DNA of 29,339 bases, taken from contig CBETVX010000038.1 in the NCBI GenBank assembly GCA_965539935.1, positions 1 through 29,339 of the forward strand, written 5' to 3'. Below, in pieces: positions 25,571 to 29,339 of this stretch; the first letter of the stretch is position 1; each line of letters begins with the position of its first letter. The notes below the pieces were generated by a model, which saw nothing but the letters and a program-made list of their open reading frames with translations, made no database searches and had not been told where the DNA came from. Origin of the DNA: CBETVX01 sp965539935 (GTDB taxonomy: Bacteria > Bacillota > Clostridia > Peptostreptococcales > Caminicellaceae). The position numbers and the translations under genes were made by a program.

Positions 25571-26617
25571 CTAATTTATGAACTGAACAAAGGCCGTCAT
25601 ACCTGGTCTTAATATGTTTTCATCATTTTCAATTTCTATCTTTACTCCAAATGCTACAATATCGAAGTCTCCATTATCATTGGTTGCTCTTTTAGTTGCA
25701 AAGTCAGGTTTTTTATTAATCCTTACAATTTTTCCTTTGTATATCTCCTCTGAAAAACTGGGAACTTTAACTTTAACTTCCTGACCTATAGATACCTTAC
25801 TTAAATCTGTCTCTTTAACTTTAACTTCAACCCAAGTATTTTCCAAATTTGTCACTGTAGCTATTGACATACCAGTTGATACAAGCTCTCCTTCATCGGC
25901 ATTAATTTGAGTTACTACTCCATTTATTGGAGAAGTTATTTTAGTATCATTTAAATATGCTTCCACTTCTTGAAGTCCAGCCTCAGCCTGTTCAAGCTTA
26001 CCCTTTGCAGCCTGCTCCATGGCAAGGGCTTGTGCAACTAAAGCTTGAGCCCCACTTATATCTTCACTCCTAGCCCCTTCCTTAGCCATACTAAGGGTTT
26101 GTTTTGCTACTTCTAGCTGTGTTTCTACTTCATCCTTTTTTTGCTCAGATACTGCACCCTTTTCATATAACTTTACTACTCTATCATAGGTTTTCTCCAT
26201 TAGATCATAATATGCCTGTGCCGAAGCTATTTCTTGCTCCCTTGCTCCGTTTTGTGCTTTTTCAAGCAAAGCATTTGCAGCCTTAACTTGACCCTTGGCA
26301 GCATCATAAGCGGCATTTGCAGCCTTGACTAATGCCAGTGCTTGCTCTTTTTTTGCCTTAAGTTCTTCACTATCTATTTCAACAAGTAAATCTTCAACTT
26401 TTACTTCTATTCCTTCTTCTACATATATCTTACCTATTCTGCCTGGTATCTTACTATTTATGCTAACTTCCTTTGCTTCAATAACGCCTTGAGCTACTAT
26501 ACCTTCACTTTCATTAAATACTGAAACATTATCTTCTTTGGCTACTGCATTACTGCATCCGGCTAATAATAGCGACAATACTAACATTAGAATCATTGAA
26601 GATTTTTTATGTGTCAT
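25571..26617 (-). CDS. HlyD-family membrane fusion (adaptor) lipoprotein
   Basis: 348 aa. Lipoprotein signal with LLLAGC (Cys21). Biotinyl-lipoyl-like half-motifs VSINSKIPGRIGKIYVEEG (about 51-69) and INGVVTQINADEGELVSTG flank a long Ala/Lys/Glu-rich coiled-coil hairpin (about 85-225), followed by a beta-barrel (VEVKVKETDLSKVSIGQEV). This is the order of periplasmic adaptors of the YhiI/YbhG type. It is anchored by lipid rather than an N-terminal TM. Good RBS (GGGAGG, 8 nt). It sits between the TolC-like and permease genes, 25 nt from the former, and would bridge the two. Confidence 0.92.
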   Translation of the reverse strand: MTHKKSSMILMLVLSLLLAGCSNAVAKEDNVSVFNESEGIVAQGVIEAKEVSINSKIPGRIGKIYVEEGIEVKVEDLLVEIDSEELKAKKEQALALVKAANAAYDAAKGQVKAANALLEKAQNGAREQEIASAQAYYDLMEKTYDRVVKLYEKGAVSEQKKDEVETQLEVAKQTLSMAKEGARSEDISGAQALVAQALAMEQAAKGKLEQAEAGLQEVEAYLNDTKITSPINGVVTQINADEGELVSTGMSIATVTNLENTWVEVKVKETDLSKVSIGQEVKVKVPSFSEEIYKGKIVRINKKPDFATKRATNDNGDFDIVAFGVKIEIENDENILRPGMTAFVQFIN

Positions 26618-26642
26618 ATTAAATGCCTCCCTTTATTATGTT

Positions 26643-28082
26643 TTAGTATATAAACTCACCTATATCATTAAAGTACTTCATTTTTGCAAGATTATATCCA
26701 TGGGTTATTTCAACGACTGTTTCTTCTACTTCAGCAAGCTTTTCTTCCGCGGCTAAAACCTCCACTATAGTTCCTGCAGATGATTCTAGGTCTAATTTTT
26801 TAAGAAGACTAGTTTCTACACCAAAACCTTCTTTGTATTTATATTCAGCTATTTCCACACTTTCTTTAACTCCATCAATCATTCCCTTTGCAATCTCTAG
26901 CATTTCTCCTGTACTTATAAGAGTTTCATAGGATTGTCTTATTGAATTTTCTACTTCTAAATATGTTTTTTCGTAATTTATTCTAGCCTTTTCCTTAAGC
27001 AGTTTAGCTTCTCTATAAATAAAAGTTATATCTGGATATCTTTTTTTAGTTATCTCAAAATTCAAGTCATAAACAGCAACTTCCCCTAGTGCCTTTTTTA
27101 TCTCTAATCTATTTTTAAGTCCACTTTCCAGTCCTTCTTCTAAGTCCACAATCTCCCTTTCATCTACAAATACATCAGTTAATACAACCTCGGTATCTAA
27201 TGGTATATTGATACTCTTTTTAAATTCAATTAGTGCATTTTCTAGTTCTCCCTTTGCCTTCATATATTCTATCTGAGTGCCTTCATAATAGGCCTTGGCA
27301 AGTAGCATTTCATCCTTTGCCTTCATACCCTCTTCATAACTATCTTTAGAAAACTCATACTGTTTTTTTCCTCTATCCATAGCCTTTTCTTTAACTTCTA
27401 AGATTTTTTGTGCCTTTAATACATCATAATAATTTTTTTGAATAAGCATTGCTATTTTATTTTTGTAAATATCATAGGAATACTTTGTCACCTCATAGGC
27501 AACATCGGCCATAGTTGTCATGAGATTAGATGTGGACTCTACACCAAGGGCATCTAGTGTATCAAAGTCTAGTTTTTCAGAAAGGGTCTCTCCCGCCGTT
27601 TCCAGAGCATCAGTAAGGCTTTGTTCTCCTGCATCAAGACTTTGCCTATTGCTATCAATTTCCTGTTGAATGCTATCCTTAATTTGATCTTTCATATCTT
27701 CTGAAAGAGGTAATGAATCGATATTAGTTCCTTTGTTTAAAGTCGTTCCATCGGGCAATGTTATATCTACTGGAGTGATCCCATTGTTTAAATATTTTTG
27801 GGCTTCATTTATATCACTTCTTCCATCATCAATTCTCTCATCTCCATCTTCTAACTTTTTAGCTGAGTGATCTGCAATATCCTTATCTAACTCACTCATA
27901 TCTATTTCATTTTGAACTATCCTCAAATCTATGCTGTTTTCTAACCCCAGTTCCACAGCCTCTTCTATCGTTAGATATAAAGTTTCATAATCATCCTTTA
28001 ACTCAGCTACGGTAGTAAAAGTAGTAGTAAAAATAAATATAGGTATTAGTAAAACCAAACTCCACTTTCTTTTTCTTAACAT
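26643..28082 (-). CDS. TolC-like outer membrane efflux protein homologue
   Basis: 479 aa with a Sec signal peptide (about 1-27). TolC/OEP repeats: LTIEEAVELGLENSIDLRI (about 37-55), helical hairpins, and a second half beginning near VDLEEGLESGLKNRLEIKKAL. Between them lies an acidic, low-complexity insertion (about 75-165: KKLEDGDERIDDGRSDI, LPDGTTLNKGTNIDS) not typical of proteobacterial TolC. Very high coiled-coil propensity. Such proteins occur in some Clostridia regarded as monoderm, where their location is unclear. RBS GGGAGG; 15 nt after marR. Role: exit duct or cell-wall-spanning partner of the adaptor. Confidence 0.85.
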   Translation of the reverse strand: MLRKRKWSLVLLIPIFIFTTTFTTVAELKDDYETLYLTIEEAVELGLENSIDLRIVQNEIDMSELDKDIADHSAKKLEDGDERIDDGRSDINEAQKYLNNGITPVDITLPDGTTLNKGTNIDSLPLSEDMKDQIKDSIQQEIDSNRQSLDAGEQSLTDALETAGETLSEKLDFDTLDALGVESTSNLMTTMADVAYEVTKYSYDIYKNKIAMLIQKNYYDVLKAQKILEVKEKAMDRGKKQYEFSKDSYEEGMKAKDEMLLAKAYYEGTQIEYMKAKGELENALIEFKKSINIPLDTEVVLTDVFVDEREIVDLEEGLESGLKNRLEIKKALGEVAVYDLNFEITKKRYPDITFIYREAKLLKEKARINYEKTYLEVENSIRQSYETLISTGEMLEIAKGMIDGVKESVEIAEYKYKEGFGVETSLLKKLDLESSAGTIVEVLAAEEKLAEVEETVVEITHGYNLAKMKYFNDIGEFIY

Positions 28083-28097
28083 TTACAACCCTCCCTA

Positions 28098-28574
28098 TTA
28101 AATCTTGTCTATTATTCCTTTTTGAATTTTTTTAAGACTGCTAATTAAGCTGTTTTTTTCATTATCATCTAGGATCGTCATAATGTCCTTAGACCACTTT
28201 TTATATTCTTCAATTATATTTTCTATAAAATCTCTCCCTTTATCTGCAATAACTGCAATAACTTTTCTTCTATCCTCTGAGTCTTTTTTTCTTTCTACAT
28301 AGCCTTGTTTTTCTAATCTATCTATTAGTCCTGTTACATTAGCTCTCGTTACAAGCATCTCATCTCCTATTTCTGAAAGCATCATACCTTCCTTAGGACC
28401 AGTATATAGAATCACTAGCAAATTAAATTTACTGCTTGATATATTGAATCTATTAAAAAATTCATTGTGTACCTCTTCAAGAATATCTGCTGTTTTTTGT
28501 AGCTCAATGATTGTTTTATTTGCTATTTCTCCTACCCATTCATAGCTTTCATAAAGTTTTTTTGCCTTACTCAT
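28098..28574 (-). CDS. MarR-family transcriptional regulator
   Basis: 158 aa winged helix-turn-helix repressor. SKFNLLVILYTGPKEGMMLSEIGDEMLVTRANVTGLIDRLEKQGYVERKKDSEDRRKV is the standard MarR core (recognition helix around TRANVTGLIDRLE; wing DSEDRR), flanked by dimerisation helices. First gene of the efflux operon, so it probably senses an exported compound and represses its own promoter; the 10-bp inverted repeat at 28635-28658 is the obvious candidate operator. ATG preceded by AGGGGGG. Confidence 0.94.
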   Translation of the reverse strand: MSKAKKLYESYEWVGEIANKTIIELQKTADILEEVHNEFFNRFNISSSKFNLLVILYTGPKEGMMLSEIGDEMLVTRANVTGLIDRLEKQGYVERKKDSEDRRKVIAVIADKGRDFIENIIEEYKKWSKDIMTILDDNEKNSLISSLKKIQKGIIDKI

Positions 28575-28608
28575 ATGTTCCCCCCTAAAATTATATTAAT
28601 CTATATAT

Positions 28609-28637
28609 ATTATATGTATTAATATTTAATATGTAAA
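28609..28637 (-). promoter_or_regulatory. Promoter of the MarR efflux operon
   Basis: Minus strand: -35 TTTACA (plus 28632-28637), 17-nt spacer, -10 TATAAT (plus 28609-28614). Confidence 0.75.
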
Positions 28638-28658
28638 TAGTTTATGTGTAAACTATTT
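28635..28658. promoter_or_regulatory. Perfect inverted repeat, candidate MarR operator
   Basis: Arms AAATAGTTTA and TAAACTATTT with a TGTG spacer. It overlaps three bases of the -35 of the operon promoter, a position that would block RNA polymerase. Confidence 0.7.
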
Positions 28659-28664
28659 TAGTTG

Positions 28665-28697
28665 AAAAAATTCACCTAGTTACTCATATACTAGGTG
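28665..28697 (-). terminator. Terminator of the csoR-like gene
   Basis: CACCTAGT / ACTAGGTG 8-bp stem, 9-nt loop, with six T following on the minus strand. Confidence 0.85.
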
Positions 28698-28698
28698 T

Positions 28699-28971
28699 CT
28701 ACTTTACATATTTTATTAATGTTTTTATTACTCTAGCTACCTTTTCTTTATCTAGTGGCTGTCCATCCTCTTCATTTAAAAAACACTCTAGGGCATGTTC
28801 CTCTATTATAATCATACCCACCTTGTTTATTGATGATTTTATAGCTGCTATTTGAATCAAAATGTCTTCACAGTTTTTATCTTCTTCAACCATTTTTTCT
28901 ATTCCTGCAATATGTCCCTTCAGAGTTCTAAGTCTATTTATAATATCTTTTTTTGATATCTCTTTAGTCAT
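28699..28971 (-). CDS. CsoR-family (DUF156) metal-sensing repressor
   Basis: 90 aa all-helical repressor. RLRTLKGHIAGIEKMVEEDKNCEDILIQ is the family core. Cys34, His59 and Cys63 (NCEDI and EEHALEC) keep the exact spacing of the Cu(I)-binding Cys-His-Cys set of CsoR. The second-shell Tyr next to the first Cys is Asn33, and the C-terminal Glu position seems not conserved, so copper is not certain; relatives sense Ni, Co, formaldehyde or persulfide. Start at ATG 28971 (GGAG 8 nt upstream) rather than the in-frame ATG at 28992. Lies just downstream of the selenoprotein gene, behind its own -10 TATAAT with extended TGG (plus 29000-29008). Confidence 0.9.
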   Translation of the reverse strand: MTKEISKKDIINRLRTLKGHIAGIEKMVEEDKNCEDILIQIAAIKSSINKVGMIIIEEHALECFLNEEDGQPLDKEKVARVIKTLIKYVK

Positions 28972-28999
28972 AATTTCAGCTCCTTTAATCATATATAGT

Positions 29000-29008
29000 A
29001 TTATACCA
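29000..29008 (-). promoter_or_regulatory. Extended -10 promoter of the csoR-like gene
   Basis: Minus strand TGGTATAAT. No strong -35 is seen at 17 nt; TTGATG lies at a short 15-nt spacing. Confidence 0.5.
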
Positions 29009-29029
29009 TATATTCTAGATCATCAAATC

Positions 29030-29051
29030 AAAAGGGAGGGCAATGCCCTCC
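29030..29051 (-). terminator. Terminator of the DUF1858 selenoprotein gene
   Basis: GGAGGGC / GCCCTCC 7-bp G+C-rich stem, ATT loop, then C and TTTT on the minus strand, starting 3 nt after the stop codon. It shows that transcription is meant to end here, beyond the in-frame TGA. Confidence 0.85.
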
Positions 29052-29053
29052 GC

Positions 29054-29245
29054 CTATATATTGACATCATTTAACTCCTTTAATAATTCATCCACTTCTA
29101 CTCCGTATTCTAGACAAGCATCTCCAATGCTCTTAAATATCGCTCCTCCTCATCCAAAACATGAAATACCAAACTGTCTAAATACTTTTTCCTTAGACTT
29201 ATCATTCATTATCACATCATATATCATATCTTTTTCTGTAATCAT
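29054..29245 (-). CDS. DUF1858 redox-disulfide-type protein with predicted selenocysteine
   Basis: 63 codons from ATG 29245 (GGAGG 6 nt upstream) to TAG, interrupted by an in-frame TGA at 29150-29152 (codon 32). Before the TGA: MITEKDMIYDVIM ... VFRQFGISCFG. After it: GGAIFKSIGDACLEYGVEVD and ELLKELN. Both halves match the DUF1858 / hybrid-cluster-protein-associated disulfide domain, whose pattern is GxxCxGC ... ACxxHGxDVDELLKELN; the TGA replaces the second Cys of CxxC, giving CFGU. A SECIS-like hairpin follows the TGA at the right distance. A promoter lies upstream, a terminator directly after the stop, and a CsoR-type operator candidate in front. Read as ordinary stop, only 31 residues would be made. 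Function of the family is unknown but thought redox-active; Sec would make it a thiol/selenol redox protein. Confidence 0.87.
29117..29152 (-). promoter_or_regulatory. Bacterial SECIS-like element after the UGA
   Basis: Minus strand: TGA (29150-29152), 18 nt, then AGCAT - loop TGGAG - ATGCT (29131-29117). The stem is 5 bp, extendable by a G-U pair. The apical loop starts about 24 nt after the UGA and contains GG, as expected of bSECIS elements. Confidence 0.7.
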
Positions 29246-29260
29246 GTCATACCTCCACAT

Positions 29261-29276
29261 CCCCCTTTCCAGGGGG
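29261..29276. promoter_or_regulatory. C5-N6-G5 inverted repeat, candidate CsoR-family operator
   Basis: CCCCC TTTCCA GGGGG, lying between the -10 and the Shine-Dalgarno of the selenoprotein gene. CsoR/RcnR-type repressors bind G/C-tract inverted repeats of this kind, and such a repressor is encoded next door. Confidence 0.55.
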
Positions 29277-29290
29277 TGTATTTGCTATTT

Positions 29291-29319
29291 ATACTACTGT
29301 ATTAAATTTTAATTGTCAA
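29291..29319 (-). promoter_or_regulatory. Promoter of the selenoprotein gene
   Basis: Minus strand: perfect -35 TTGACA (plus 29314-29319), 17-nt spacer, -10 TAGTAT (plus 29291-29296). Confidence 0.65.
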
Positions 29320-29339
29320 GCAAAAATTGTAAATTTTTT

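Noticed and set aside
29150..29152. TGA as a nonsense mutation making a pseudogene
   Set aside because: The frame is intact on both sides, the TGA sits exactly at the expected Cys, a SECIS-like hairpin follows, and promoter, RBS and terminator are all in place.
29043..29312. Plus-strand open frame of 89 codons opposite the selenoprotein gene
   Set aside because: It has no RBS and low-complexity Ser/Ile composition, and it covers the promoter, operator-like repeat and terminator of the minus-strand gene; it is a shadow frame.

Overview
The window is strongly AT-rich and looks like chromosome from an anaerobic, spore-forming Clostridia-type Firmicute. The evidence is the strong Shine-Dalgarno sequences (AGGAGG or AAAGGGGG), a YhcN/YlaJ-type spore lipoprotein, a ferredoxin-dependent 2-oxoacid oxidoreductase (korAB), a very large 2-hydroxyacyl-CoA dehydratase activase-like protein, a BKACE/Kce-like enzyme, and an in-frame UGA that appears to encode selenocysteine. 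I see no phage, IS element, rRNA, tRNA or CRISPR array. Genes are closely packed, and convergent pairs are separated by palindromes that often contain both stop codons. Many starts are non-ATG: six TTG and two or three GTG, each placed by its Shine-Dalgarno sequence.

Layout. 1-1.3 kb: fluoride channel fluC and a small Cys-containing protein. 1.3-4.0 kb (minus strand): a class III aminotransferase and a BKACE enzyme, followed by a copZ-like metallochaperone, behind a well-formed promoter and a structured leader with an attenuator-like hairpin. The aminotransferase and BKACE suggest catabolism of an unidentified beta-amino acid. 4.2-8.5 kb: a 1429-aa activase/dehydratase-like fusion. 8.5-9.8 kb: a double-HD (HD-GYP) protein. 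10-11.6 kb: a methionine-rich protein built on a 38-residue tandem repeat, and a YhcN-like spore lipoprotein. 11.8-13.3 kb (minus): lipoprotein, 3-methyladenine DNA glycosylase and methylglyoxal synthase. 13.5-17 kb: korA-korB and a plsC-type acyltransferase with an odd ribosome-binding region. 17-20.3 kb: small proteins, RNase HI, an HDIG protein and an M20 peptidase. 20.5-22.6 kb: a methyl-accepting chemotaxis protein. 22.8-23.25 kb: a DUF3189 protein.

23.3-28.6 kb is a five-gene minus-strand efflux operon (MarR regulator, TolC-like protein, lipoprotein HlyD-type adaptor, two ABC-2 permeases). It has no ATPase gene, and its promoter overlaps a perfect 10-bp inverted repeat. At the right end are a CsoR-family regulator and, upstream of it, a 63-residue DUF1858-type protein that is only readable if the TGA at 29150-29152 is decoded. 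That TGA sits exactly where the second Cys of the CxxC motif is expected. A bacterial-SECIS-like hairpin follows it, the gene has its own promoter and terminator, and a C5-N6-G5 inverted repeat resembling a CsoR-family operator lies just upstream. This candidate selenoprotein, apparently paired with a metal/sulfur-type repressor, is the most interesting item in the window.
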